Source of the DNA: a virus
Virus record (IMG/VR): IMGVR_UViG_3300021425_002093
Span: 1 to 64,000 of that record
Strand: one strand, 5' to 3'
DNA: 64,000 nucleotides
This document shows, piece after piece, positions 22,876-30,317 of this stretch. The stretch's first letter is position 1; the number at the start of each line of letters is the position of its first letter. A program made the position numbers and the translations under genes. Below the pieces are notes generated by a model that had not been told where the DNA came from, did not search any database, and saw only the letters and a list, made by a program, of their open reading frames with translations.

Positions 22876-22883
22876 TATTTATA
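22876..22883 (-). promoter_or_regulatory. T4-type late promoter
   Basis: A perfect TATAAATA on the minus strand for the small secreted-protein gene. A four-unit 11-bp repeat array lies directly upstream. Confidence 0.78.
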
Positions 22884-22888
22884 TAAAT

Positions 22889-22932
22889 CTTAACCTAGTC
22901 TTAACATAAAATTCATAAAATCTTAACATAAA
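22889..22932. repeat. four tandem 11-bp units, Pho-box-like
   Basis: Units start at 22889, 22900, 22911 and 22922: CTTAACCT, CTTAACAT, a degenerate ATTCATAA and CTTAACAT. Each is followed by a 3-bp mostly A/T spacer. The 11-bp period and CTTAAC core match the layout of Pho boxes, in particular the CTTAAC-type cyanobacterial form. An inverted GTTAAGA follows at 22937. The array abuts the late promoter on its upstream side. Confidence 0.6.
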
Positions 22933-22937
22933 ACTAG

Positions 22938-23666
22938 TTAAGACCAATACTTCTCCTCATCCATTTTTGACCAATACTCATCATTGTTTCGATTGAAAAA
23001 ATTGCGAATAAGATATGTGGCCATTCCGAAGTATCCCATCTTCTTAAATCTACGACTATCTTGTCCACAGTAATGATTCAATAGCATAAACTTTTTTGGA
23101 TCTATTTGTCTAGATAGGAAGAAGTCTTCGCTCGTAGGATATTTGCATGGGAATCCACCCAACTCACGAAACTTATCTGTACGCATCATCATGAATGCAC
23201 CAACAGCGAATGGCTGCCATTTAGACAGAACACGGTTCACTAGATTGAAGATAGTGAATGCATATTGCGCTCGAATGTCATCATCATAGCACTTCATGCG
23301 CAGACCAATAAGATCGAGATCGTGATCTATAATTTTTTTAAGTGAATCGCACACTACATGATCAGACCAAAATCTTACATCAGCATCTATAAAGCAAACA
23401 TATGGAGTGGTAACTTTTTCCGCACCGTTGTTCTTTGCAATAGATACAGGCCCACCATCTACAACATCAATGTCCAGCTTAGTCCTCTTCTTACTTGAAG
23501 CAATGACTTTTCGTGTATTATCCGTAGATGCGTCCGCTATAATAATCTTGACGTGTTTCATCCCAAACTGCCAACTCAGTGCGTCTATGAGATGGTGTAT
23601 ATAATCTTCCTCGTTTTTGCATGGGATTACGATTGTCAGGTTTTTCATTAAGCTGGTATCTGTCAT
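22938..23666 (-). CDS. family 2 glycosyltransferase
   Basis: The 242-residue GT-A enzyme begins LTIVIPCKNEEDYIHHLIDA and has IIADASTDNTRKVI, then a DXD-type VCFIDADVRFWS motif. A C-terminal EDFFLSRQ segment could hold the catalytic acid. It transfers a sugar from a nucleotide-sugar to an unknown acceptor. The next upstream enzyme is LpxH-like, so a role in changing host LPS or glycans is plausible. AGGG precedes the first ATG; a second ATG six codons on is possible. Confidence 0.88.
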   Translation of the reverse strand: MTDTSLMKNLTIVIPCKNEEDYIHHLIDALSWQFGMKHVKIIIADASTDNTRKVIASSKKRTKLDIDVVDGGPVSIAKNNGAEKVTTPYVCFIDADVRFWSDHVVCDSLKKIIDHDLDLIGLRMKCYDDDIRAQYAFTIFNLVNRVLSKWQPFAVGAFMMMRTDKFRELGGFPCKYPTSEDFFLSRQIDPKKFMLLNHYCGQDSRRFKKMGYFGMATYLIRNFFNRNNDEYWSKMDEEKYWS

Positions 23667-23793
23667 TGAGTGCTACCCTGTAACATTTAAGTTGTTTGGT
23701 TTGATATTGTCTACACTGCTCTTTTGTGTCAAACACGCTGACTACTTGGATATTAGGAAACTGTAACATCACTAAACACCAAATTATTTTCAT
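23518..23793 (-). CDS. small protein overlapping the glycosyltransferase gene
   Basis: The ORF (about 91 residues) starts MKIIWCLVMLQFPNIQVVSV at an ATG coupled to the stop of the LpxH-like gene. The N-terminal hydrophobic stretch and the FDTKEQCRQYQ pattern recur in small phage proteins. Its last 50 codons overlap the glycosyltransferase gene in another frame, so the true end or reality of the C-terminal part is less certain. Confidence 0.55.
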   Translation of the reverse strand: MKIIWCLVMLQFPNIQVVSVFDTKEQCRQYQTKQLKCYRVALNDRYQLNEKPDNRNPMQKRGRLYTPSHRRTELAVWDETRQDYYSGRIYG

Positions 23794-24524
23794 TGTATGA
23801 TCTTCCATTCGCCATCTAGGGTTTCCACAAGGGCTGAGCAGTTTTCCACCCAGTCCCCATCATTCATGTAGAGTACGCCATAAACAGTGCTAATCCGAGG
23901 GGTATGAATATGCCCGCAAATAATGCCGTCATAGCGCTTACTTTTACAATAGTTGGCCATCTCTTCTTCAAAGGTTCCAACAAAGTTTGCTGCAGCTTTT
24001 GCTTTTGCCTTGAGATACTTAGCGACAGAAAATAAAGGGAGTCCACGCCATTTCCTCCATTGATTATATTTGATGTTAATCCAAGCAACCACGTCATACG
24101 CCCAATCACCTAAAGCCATGACTCTCCGACCAAATTTTGTCTTCATAAGATAGTCAAAAAGATCTCCATGCACGATCAGAATTCTTTCACCCTTGAGCGA
24201 TTCGTAGACAGCCTTCTGCTGGATTTTGATATTACCGAATTGTGTTCCTTTGCCGATGACAGTTCTTAAAAACTCATCATGGTTACCTGGTATGTAAACA
24301 ACATTTACGCCTTTGTTTGACATCCTCATGATTTGACGAAGAACATCCGTATGCTCTTTTGGCCAGTACCACTTTTTTTGTAGACGCCAGCCATCAATGA
24401 TATCTCCGACGAGATATAGATTTTCGCAACGAATGTTTTTTAGGAAATAGAGGAGGTCATCAACCCTGCAGTGTTTACTGCCCAAATGAAGATCTGAAAT
24501 AAAAACCGATCTATACATATACAT
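23790..24524 (-). CDS. LpxH-like metallophosphoesterase (UDP-2,3-diacylglucosamine hydrolase family)
   Basis: The protein of about 244 residues has the calcineurin-like metal motifs in order: SDLHLG (DxH), LVGDIIDGW (GD), PGNHDEF (GNHD), VHGDLFD and CGHIHTP (GHxH). The family removes UMP from UDP-diacylglucosamine in lipid A synthesis. Relatives with this spacing also act on other nucleotides. Together with the glycosyltransferase downstream it suggests alteration of host LPS. The start is ambiguous among a GTG and two ATGs; the first ATG is used here. Confidence 0.85.
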   Translation of the reverse strand: MYMYRSVFISDLHLGSKHCRVDDLLYFLKNIRCENLYLVGDIIDGWRLQKKWYWPKEHTDVLRQIMRMSNKGVNVVYIPGNHDEFLRTVIGKGTQFGNIKIQQKAVYESLKGERILIVHGDLFDYLMKTKFGRRVMALGDWAYDVVAWINIKYNQWRKWRGLPLFSVAKYLKAKAKAAANFVGTFEEEMANYCKSKRYDGIICGHIHTPRISTVYGVLYMNDGDWVENCSALVETLDGEWKIIQ

Positions 24525-24559
24525 CACTCTCACTAGATATACACATCTATATATGAATT

Positions 24560-24763
24560 TTAAACTTCGACTATAAATGCTATTTGATCTTTGTGCACCA
24601 TAACAAATTTTCCATCTCGATCTAAGGGTAGGAATTTTCGTTCGTCATTCAATATATCAGATATGCGAAATCCCGCTGGTAAATGCACAGAGCAATTTAG
24701 CCAGCGAGATCCATCTGTCAATGTCATGTTCACTTCTTGCTTTGATGTTCCATCGTCTTTCAT
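24560..24763 (-). CDS. small protein, paralogue of the gene at 9433-9648
   Basis: The 67-residue protein shares WxxCSVHL, RISDILNDERKFLPLD and KDQIAFIVE with the product at 9433-9648. Two diverged copies in one phage suggest an old duplication. The function is unknown (DUF6812-like, as I recall). Confidence 0.7.
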   Translation of the reverse strand: MKDDGTSKQEVNMTLTDGSRWLNCSVHLPAGFRISDILNDERKFLPLDRDGKFVMVHKDQIAFIVEV

Positions 24764-24770
24764 TTTTTTA

Positions 24771-25676
24771 TTACGGTGCAGGAGGTGCTACGTAACAAGG
24801 CATCGTCGAATCATTAGACTGCCAACCATTTGTAAATTCACAAAGTACATTTTCATCCTGCGTAGGACCAGTAGTATAGAAATCACTAACTGCGCCTACA
24901 TCAATGATCTCAGCCGTAGTCATAAGATTTGATGCAACGTCAACGAACATTATTGTACCTGCATTAACACCACTTGTAAAGACAATCGCAGCCGATTCAT
25001 TAAATTCACTAAATCGATCAAGGAACAAATCATCAGCATTCAAGAAGTCCAAATTACTTGCATCAGCACCTGCTTGCAATGCTGCCACACGATTTGGATC
25101 TTGATATACTGCTTCGACTGTACCCCAAACTTCTGCGGCAAGTTCCACAGTATCAAGGGAGCTATTGTAGTCAGTAACGTGTTGTGATGTTATAAGAACG
25201 TTGTTATTCTGCAAATATGACTGCAACTGCTGACCCTGTATCGCATCACCACTTGTTTGCACTTGTGCTGCCAATGCATTCACGTATGTTGCTTGAATGA
25301 ATGGGCTTGCGGCAAGAATAAATGCATCAACTGCCGCACTAAAATTTTCTTGTGCGAGTACTGACTGCTCAGCCAAATATTCAGTCGCTGTCTTGTTAAA
25401 GATATCAGTTGTTACGTCTCCGACAGCCACATTGTATGCATTCTTTTGTGCTTCAGACATATAAACAGGCTGTAAAAACCCATCGTCTTGAGCAATTCCG
25501 CCGACGGCCGCTACATCACCAGCGCCGCCAATTCGTCTAATTCCAACATTTAAGGTTGTTTTAATTGATTCACTAGCATTGACTAGACTATCAACGCTAT
25601 TCCACTGAACTGGTCCTGCTAGTACGGAACTGCTCACTAATGCTAAGCTCATTGCCATTAGTTTCTTCAGTTTCAT
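24771..25676 (-). CDS. secreted hypothetical protein
   Basis: This 301-residue protein has a clear signal peptide (about 1-20, ending VLA). The mature part is Ala/Asn/Gln/Val-rich and mostly helical (YLAEQSVLAQENFSAAVDAF), with a Cys pair and a Pro-rich end. AGGAG precedes the start. Its first 80 bp overlap the upstream secreted-protein gene. It is probably periplasmic or surface-located; no family is recognised. Confidence 0.7.
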   Translation of the reverse strand: MKLKKLMAMSLALVSSSVLAGPVQWNSVDSLVNASESIKTTLNVGIRRIGGAGDVAAVGGIAQDDGFLQPVYMSEAQKNAYNVAVGDVTTDIFNKTATEYLAEQSVLAQENFSAAVDAFILAASPFIQATYVNALAAQVQTSGDAIQGQQLQSYLQNNNVLITSQHVTDYNSSLDTVELAAEVWGTVEAVYQDPNRVAALQAGADASNLDFLNADDLFLDRFSEFNESAAIVFTSGVNAGTIMFVDVASNLMTTAEIIDVGAVSDFYTTGPTQDENVLCEFTNGWQSNDSTMPCYVAPPAP

Positions 25677-26283
25677 TTATTTCTCCTATTCCTAAAACTG
25701 TATTATAAAAATCCATTTTTTTATTATAGTCAGGAATATAAACGCTCGGTTGCTTTCTCATAGCAAGCACTGCGTTCTTGCCGAATACCATCTTACCCCC
25801 GACAAGAATGGGGCAGGGAGTGCCAGCAGTAAACATGGCTTCCCAATTTTGCTTGTTTTGACACATACGAGATACTGCGGGTAGTATCATACCAAGATCC
25901 TTAAATACTTTTGCATCCCGCCTTCGATTGCACTCTTCATCTTGCTTGTATGCGCCACGAGATACACCAATGTCTAAAAGCTGAACTCCAGTGCCTCGAC
26001 TCTGTAAACACGTGTCACTACCAGAAGACATGAGTGATGGAGCGATGGCCGTCATAACCGGTTGAGGTGCGCCTGCTCCTGCGCCTATGTTTGTGGTAGA
26101 CCTATTATTATTATTCGAATTTTGTTGATTCGAATTCAAGTCACCATTCTGTTGATTATTAGGATCTACATCTTCTGGTAGTACGGGAAAAATATCCTCG
26201 AACTCAGGTTCAGTATCCCTAATATCTTGGGCAATAGCAGAACTACATAAAATAAACATAACGAGGATAAGTAAAGTTCTCAT
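25597..26283 (-). CDS. secreted hypothetical protein
   Basis: This 228-residue protein has a signal peptide (about 1-18, ending AIA) and an Asn/Gln-rich low-complexity linker (about 42-62). The folded C-terminal part has four Cys residues (CLQSRG, CNRRRDAKV, CQNKQNW, CPILVGGKM). A perfect late octamer is about 37 bp upstream. It forms a late unit with the secreted-protein gene it overlaps by 80 bp. The function is unknown. Confidence 0.72.
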   Translation of the reverse strand: MRTLLILVMFILCSSAIAQDIRDTEPEFEDIFPVLPEDVDPNNQQNGDLNSNQQNSNNNNRSTTNIGAGAGAPQPVMTAIAPSLMSSGSDTCLQSRGTGVQLLDIGVSRGAYKQDEECNRRRDAKVFKDLGMILPAVSRMCQNKQNWEAMFTAGTPCPILVGGKMVFGKNAVLAMRKQPSVYIPDYNKKMDFYNTVLGIGEINETEETNGNELSISEQFRTSRTSSVE

Positions 26284-26319
26284 TTACAATCCCTACATTG
26301 CTATGTCATAGTGTACTCT

Positions 26320-26327
26320 TATTTATA
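26320..26327 (-). promoter_or_regulatory. T4-type late promoter
   Basis: A perfect TATAAATA on the minus strand, about 37 bp before the first of two overlapping secreted-protein genes. Confidence 0.78.
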
Positions 26328-26341
26328 GTAAACAAGTTCTT

Positions 26342-26560
26342 TTAATCACACATTTCATCAAAAATTTGTTTCAAAATTTGAGGTATTCCACACTCGTCAT
26401 TTAAATCGTGCAAAATTACTTTTTGCTCGACATACCCGCCATGAATGAGTTTTGAGATACGACAAACATAGTGATACTTGTCATTAGAAAAGCCGACTTT
26501 TATCTTTTTATCTTCAGAATAAAAGTCGGCTATAAAGTTTTCTTTTGTGTGTTTGCTCAT
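26342..26560 (-). CDS. hypothetical small protein
   Basis: A 72-residue protein (FIADFYSEDKKIKVGFSNDK) with a beta-rich middle and a helical acidic end. It overlaps the stop of the DUF262-HNH gene by 1 bp and is probably co-expressed with it. The function is unknown. Confidence 0.62.
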   Translation of the reverse strand: MSKHTKENFIADFYSEDKKIKVGFSNDKYHYVCRISKLIHGGYVEQKVILHDLNDECGIPQILKQIFDEMCD

Positions 26561-27906
26561 TAGGCAGTAAGTACCTTTGCTCCAGTTTTGCGATTGTCTT
26601 CACGAGTCTGCATTACAGTGTTATCCACTGTAGTTACTCCCCCGGCTTCTTCCCCTAGAGAATGAGGAATAATATGGCCAGGCTCAAATGCAGACGTTAA
26701 AAGAGTGCCACGCTCAATCTCTACACCCTCAAACGTCTTGTAGCCATCTCGCTCAGCAACGATCATTCGAGTTGCTTTATCCGCACTACGATTCTTATCT
26801 AGCTTGATTGCGAACTGAGTCGGATCAAATCCGTACTCCTCAAGGATTGACATACGATACTGAATGTACTTCTTGTTTCGTAGCAATTCTCTGAAGATCG
26901 CTTTCCGGCCGGACTCGTACTCAACATCAGTTTCGTCCGCTAATCCAGTAGTAAGTACTGTCTTGTAAGAGTCGATGAAGTTGTTGTAGTTCTCTTTTTG
27001 AAGCGTATAGCCTTCTGATCGCATCTCGTTGTAGAACAAGAAAAGGTCAAGCAAAGCGTTCTTGTATCCAAGATCAGGAGCATTCTTTCCAACGACCTTC
27101 ATGAAGTCTTTGAATCGCTTTGAGAATGAAGAGATGCTTTGTTGATATTCGCTTGTATCATCATACATATTGCTAAATGTGATCGCAGTAGTCTTTGCTG
27201 TACGACCGTGGAAGAAGTGCATAGCACACGTGGCGATAAACTCATCAAACTTTCTTCGTGTTACATCGCCTTCACTGAAGAGTTTAGACTTGATGATATA
27301 ACTTTCAAAGTCTGAAGCGAGATCTCGAATCGTATTTGCTACATCAGAGATGATTGCGTTACGCTTCTCAGGCTCGTTCAAAGGCTTTCCGTCATTCATA
27401 CGAATGAAGATGTCTGATAATTGCTCACGAGTTGCTTCGATGGCTCGCTCAACTGTGATTGAAGCAGTTTCAAATGCAATCTTGAGTGCGGTGGGTAACG
27501 TAGAGTATCTATCATTTACGTCTTTCTTGATCTCATAAATCGTTCCGTTGATCTCATACTTAGCTGGCTTCAAAGGAAACTCATCACGCACAAACATCTT
27601 AATTGAAGTTACACGATTGTTCGAATCAACGTTAAGAAAGATTATGCCTCGATTTTGAGCAGATTCGAAGTAAATCTTATCACCCTTCGTACTTGCCGTA
27701 GCGGCACAGGCTTTTGTGTCAGCAAAAACAAACTTAGATGGAGCCATGTTTAGTATTAAGGATTCGATGAATTTTTGTCTGTTGTTAGTGTCCCATCGAG
27801 ATTTTGATTGGAAGCTGTAGTCGGCGACTATGTGATCCGCAATCTCCAGCATTTCCTTTACGAAGATTTGCTCAGTTTTAGATACAATCGGTCGATAGAC
27901 TTTCAT
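26560..27906 (-). CDS. DUF262-HNH (GmrSD-like) nuclease protein
   Basis: The 448-residue protein has an N-terminal DUF262 (ParB-like) domain: SRWDTNNRQKFIESLILNMA and the hallmark DIFIRMNDGKPLNEPEKRNA at about 170-190. A helical middle follows, then a C-terminal HNH motif GHIIPHSLGEEAGG with NTVMQTREDNRKTG. This is the layout of GmrSD-type NTP-driven nucleases, which bacteria use against modified phage DNA. In a phage it may attack host or competitor DNA. A TTGACA-17-TAAAAT promoter precedes it. Confidence 0.85.
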   Translation of the reverse strand: MKVYRPIVSKTEQIFVKEMLEIADHIVADYSFQSKSRWDTNNRQKFIESLILNMAPSKFVFADTKACAATASTKGDKIYFESAQNRGIIFLNVDSNNRVTSIKMFVRDEFPLKPAKYEINGTIYEIKKDVNDRYSTLPTALKIAFETASITVERAIEATREQLSDIFIRMNDGKPLNEPEKRNAIISDVANTIRDLASDFESYIIKSKLFSEGDVTRRKFDEFIATCAMHFFHGRTAKTTAITFSNMYDDTSEYQQSISSFSKRFKDFMKVVGKNAPDLGYKNALLDLFLFYNEMRSEGYTLQKENYNNFIDSYKTVLTTGLADETDVEYESGRKAIFRELLRNKKYIQYRMSILEEYGFDPTQFAIKLDKNRSADKATRMIVAERDGYKTFEGVEIERGTLLTSAFEPGHIIPHSLGEEAGGVTTVDNTVMQTREDNRKTGAKVLTA

Positions 27907-27934
27907 AATATAAACTCCTAGTCAATTTACTTAA

Positions 27935-27963
27935 ATTTTACTGGGTTTTCAACATCTTGTCAA
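27935..27963 (-). promoter_or_regulatory. sigma70-like promoter
   Basis: TTGACA, 17 bp, TAAAAT on the minus strand, about 29 bp before the DUF262-HNH gene. It overlaps the end of the 50-residue ORF. Confidence 0.65.
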
Positions 27964-28090
27964 GATATTCTTGCTTTTCACTTTCGGATAAAATATTCAT
28001 GATGAGTCTTTTATTGTTGTGATACCAAACTCCATCTTTGTCTGCCTTAGGATAGGTCCAAACTTGTCGATTTCTAAAATCCGTACTCAT
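27938..28090 (-). CDS. hypothetical small protein
   Basis: A 50-residue ORF (MSTDFRNRQVWTYPKADKDG, with a charged helix ESEKQEYLDKMLKTQ). Its ATG overlaps the end of the PD-(D/E)XK nuclease gene by 17 bp. No family is recognised. Confidence 0.6.
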   Translation of the reverse strand: MSTDFRNRQVWTYPKADKDGVWYHNNKRLIMNILSESEKQEYLDKMLKTQ

Positions 28091-28742
28091 TTCGATATTG
28101 CTCTCTCACCTCCATAAATTTGGCCAAATGCTTGTATGGAGTGTCTACAAACACTTGAGGATCGTCATTGTCTACAGCGATGACAGTAACAATCTTTTTG
28201 ATGGGGACTCCAGTTAACTCATAGAAGCAGGCAGCATAAACGGATTCTTGTATCAGATAGTTCTCAATCCACTCAAACTTTTTTTGCTTCTTTGATGTCT
28301 TGTAGTCGATGATTGCAAGCTCACCGTCCCACTCTGCAATGCAATCAACACGACCAGCGATCTCTAATCGATCTGAGTAAAGCGGTGCTTCTTGAATCCA
28401 AACATTATTCAAATGTTTTTCGAGTAAGGGCTTGATCGAGTTGAACGTAAAAATATTTGCAGGCATTGCGCCTTTTGACCAATCGGGATCATTGTTAACG
28501 TACTTCTCCGCCAGATCATGTACAGCGGTTCCACGAGTTGATGCTTGCGTAGAAATTTTAGTCGCTGTCTCTTCACCGACTCTCTTTCGCCACTTTTGTA
28601 TTGAATCCCTACTGAGCAAGCTGAGTACTGTAGTGATGGACGGGTAACGCTTGCCAGTTGGTGTAACGTATACCCGTCCAGTTTTTGTCATTTCGGCGTT
28701 GAGTTCAGTCAGCGCCTTTTCCATATTCACATGATTAAACAT
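28074..28742 (-). CDS. PD-(D/E)XK exonuclease
   Basis: The 222-residue protein shows the RecB/Cas4-like nuclease core: RGTAVHDLAEKYV (motif I His), AGRVDCIAEWDG (motif II Asp), LAIIDYKTSKKQ (DxK motif) and YLIQESVYAACFYEL (QxxxY-like). Such exonucleases are usual in marine T4-like phages and process DNA ends in recombination or degrade host DNA. It lies next to small replication-region genes. Confidence 0.88.
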   Translation of the reverse strand: MFNHVNMEKALTELNAEMTKTGRVYVTPTGKRYPSITTVLSLLSRDSIQKWRKRVGEETATKISTQASTRGTAVHDLAEKYVNNDPDWSKGAMPANIFTFNSIKPLLEKHLNNVWIQEAPLYSDRLEIAGRVDCIAEWDGELAIIDYKTSKKQKKFEWIENYLIQESVYAACFYELTGVPIKKIVTVIAVDNDDPQVFVDTPYKHLAKFMEVREQYRNEYGF

Positions 28743-28745
28743 AAT

Positions 28746-29048
28746 TTAGTTAGAAATTACTTTCTTTGCTCCTTTGATCACAATGCCCTTATCTGCGGGA
28801 TCGATCATTTTGGTGATTGGACGACCTTGAACGAATACATTGCTAGTTGTTGTTTTTGTAGTCTGCTTGACGTGCGGTTTACACTTACTACCCCGCTTGA
28901 TTGTGTGAGGAACAATTCGACTTCCGAGAGCTGCAGTTGGTAGTCCTTCAGTCAATGTTCTATTTGCACATCTCCCAGTAATGGGTGCAGTAACCGTACA
29001 TAAGTGTCCAGTTAAAACTTTGTCTAATATTCTGGATGCTGGTCTCAT
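28746..29048 (-). CDS. PAAR-domain tail spike tip protein (gp5.4-like)
   Basis: The 100-residue protein has a PAAR-like layout: VTAPITGRCANRTLTEGLPT, a metal-binding His/Cys region (IVPHTIKRGSKCKPH), TTSNVFVQGRPITKMIDPAD and a C-terminal strand. In T4, gp5.4 sharpens the gp5 spike that pierces the outer membrane. It sits between the nuclease gene and phoH, without its own promoter match. Confidence 0.85.
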   Translation of the reverse strand: MRPASRILDKVLTGHLCTVTAPITGRCANRTLTEGLPTAALGSRIVPHTIKRGSKCKPHVKQTTKTTTSNVFVQGRPITKMIDPADKGIVIKGAKKVISN

Positions 29049-29050
29049 TG

Positions 29051-29803
29051 CTAGAGTCCTAAACTGTCTCGATGTATTATATAGGACTTTACTAGATCAC
29101 TACGTACAATGTCCTTAGCTGTGAACTCGATGAACTGAAACTCCTTCATCTTAGCAATGATCTTCATAAAATTTCTCAGACCGGAGACTTCTTTCTTACG
29201 CTCGCTGGTCAGATCATCTTGCTTTACATCGCCACAGAAAATGATCCTGCAGTTTTCACCCACTCGGGTCATGACAGTGTGAAGCTCTTGGTCACTCATA
29301 TTTTGAACTTCATCGACAACCAGAATACAATCATCAAATGTAGATCCACGAAGATAAGAGGTTGAAACGAATTCGATGTTGGCCCTCTGTTTTAGGATCT
29401 CGTATGCATCGCCTCGTTTGAACAGTTTTGTACAGATGTCGTAGTAGGGACTCTCGTACACTTTCATTTTGTCTCTTTGATTGCCTGGTAGAAATCCCAT
29501 GTCTCTTGATGGGACAACAGATCGAATCACATACACTTTCTTATAGTAAGAGTTTTTGGCTAATACTTCTGAAATTGAGAAGTAAAGAGCAAGAAACGTT
29601 TTTCCTGTTCCCGCTATACCATGAAGCATGAGATTGTATCCATCATCCCACGCATCGAATGCAAATTCTTGTGTTTTTGTCTTTGGGAAAACCTCGTCTT
29701 TAATACCGAATCTTTGTCCCAATTGATTATTAGAATCTAAAACTCCTTGTTGTCTAAGTACTCGTTTTTGTCTTTTCGTTAGTCGTTCGGTTCTTTCAGG
29801 CAT
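29051..29803 (-). CDS. phoH: PhoH-family ATPase
   Basis: The 250-residue P-loop protein has Walker A GIAGTGKT (62-69), Walker B CILVVDEVQNM and GDVKQDDL. PhoH proteins are predicted RNA/DNA-linked ATPases, very common in marine phages. In E. coli phoH belongs to the Pho regulon. The exact phage role is unknown. The protein is full length. Confidence 0.93.
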   Translation of the reverse strand: MPERTERLTKRQKRVLRQQGVLDSNNQLGQRFGIKDEVFPKTKTQEFAFDAWDDGYNLMLHGIAGTGKTFLALYFSISEVLAKNSYYKKVYVIRSVVPSRDMGFLPGNQRDKMKVYESPYYDICTKLFKRGDAYEILKQRANIEFVSTSYLRGSTFDDCILVVDEVQNMSDQELHTVMTRVGENCRIIFCGDVKQDDLTSERKKEVSGLRNFMKIIAKMKEFQFIEFTAKDIVRSDLVKSYIIHRDSLGL

Positions 29804-29831
29804 ACTTACAGTATCCTTATTGTTATTATTG

Positions 29832-30080
29832 TTATCTGGTATTAATGGTGGATTTAGTGATCCCCTTAGAGTTGCCCTTCTTGATATGTTTTAGAAGTGA
29901 GTTAAAATTATCATCCGTTTTTCGGACGCCCAAGCGCATAGGATCACCAAGGGAAGGAGCCTTGGTGATTATTTTTTCAAGATGAGGATTATCTGCCTTG
30001 AATTGGTCGATTTCAGAAATTTTCATCAGGTGATCTGTTTCTTCACCTGTCTCTTTATCTCGGAATGTGTATATTGGCAT
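29832..30080 (-). CDS. conserved small protein, FmdB-like without cysteines
   Basis: This 82-residue protein starts MPIYTFRDKETGEETDHLMK, the start of the FmdB zinc-ribbon family, but without the CxxC pairs. This form recurs in marine T4-like phages. It may have kept the fold without zinc. A perfect late octamer is about 28 bp upstream. Confidence 0.72.
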   Translation of the reverse strand: MPIYTFRDKETGEETDHLMKISEIDQFKADNPHLEKIITKAPSLGDPMRLGVRKTDDNFNSLLKHIKKGNSKGITKSTINTR

Positions 30081-30107
30081 AAGTGAGTAAATCCATATTG
30101 AACGTAA

Positions 30108-30115
30108 TATTTATA
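30108..30115 (-). promoter_or_regulatory. T4-type late promoter
   Basis: A perfect TATAAATA on the minus strand, about 28 bp before the FmdB-like gene and at the very end of the 40-residue ORF. Confidence 0.7.
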
Positions 30116-30233
30116 TTTTAGTACTCGCATGTTTTTCTAGCAAGAACTCAATATATGCATCTAATTGCTCGAACTTAATGAGATCCATATCTAAAGCTTC
30201 TAGCGCTTTTGCTTCCGCCTCTTCTCTGGTCAT
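30111..30233 (-). CDS. hypothetical small acidic protein
   Basis: A 40-residue helical ORF (EEAEAKALEALDMDLIKFEQ) with AAGGAG 8 nt before the ATG. It is divergent from the plus-strand NUMOD gene. The function is unknown. Confidence 0.6.
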   Translation of the reverse strand: MTREEAEAKALEALDMDLIKFEQLDAYIEFLLEKHASTKI

Positions 30234-30248
30234 CACAAACTCCTTTTA

Positions 30249-30256
30249 TATAAATA
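30249..30256 (+). promoter_or_regulatory. T4-type late promoter (plus strand)
   Basis: A perfect TATAAATA on the plus strand, 62 bp before the only plus-strand protein gene. A short inverted repeat (CGGAA...TTCCCG) lies in the leader. Confidence 0.75.
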
Positions 30257-30317
30257 AAGTTGTAGTCCACGGAACGGCCATTCCCGACTACTCTAATACT
30301 GTAAAGGAGTATCAGCT

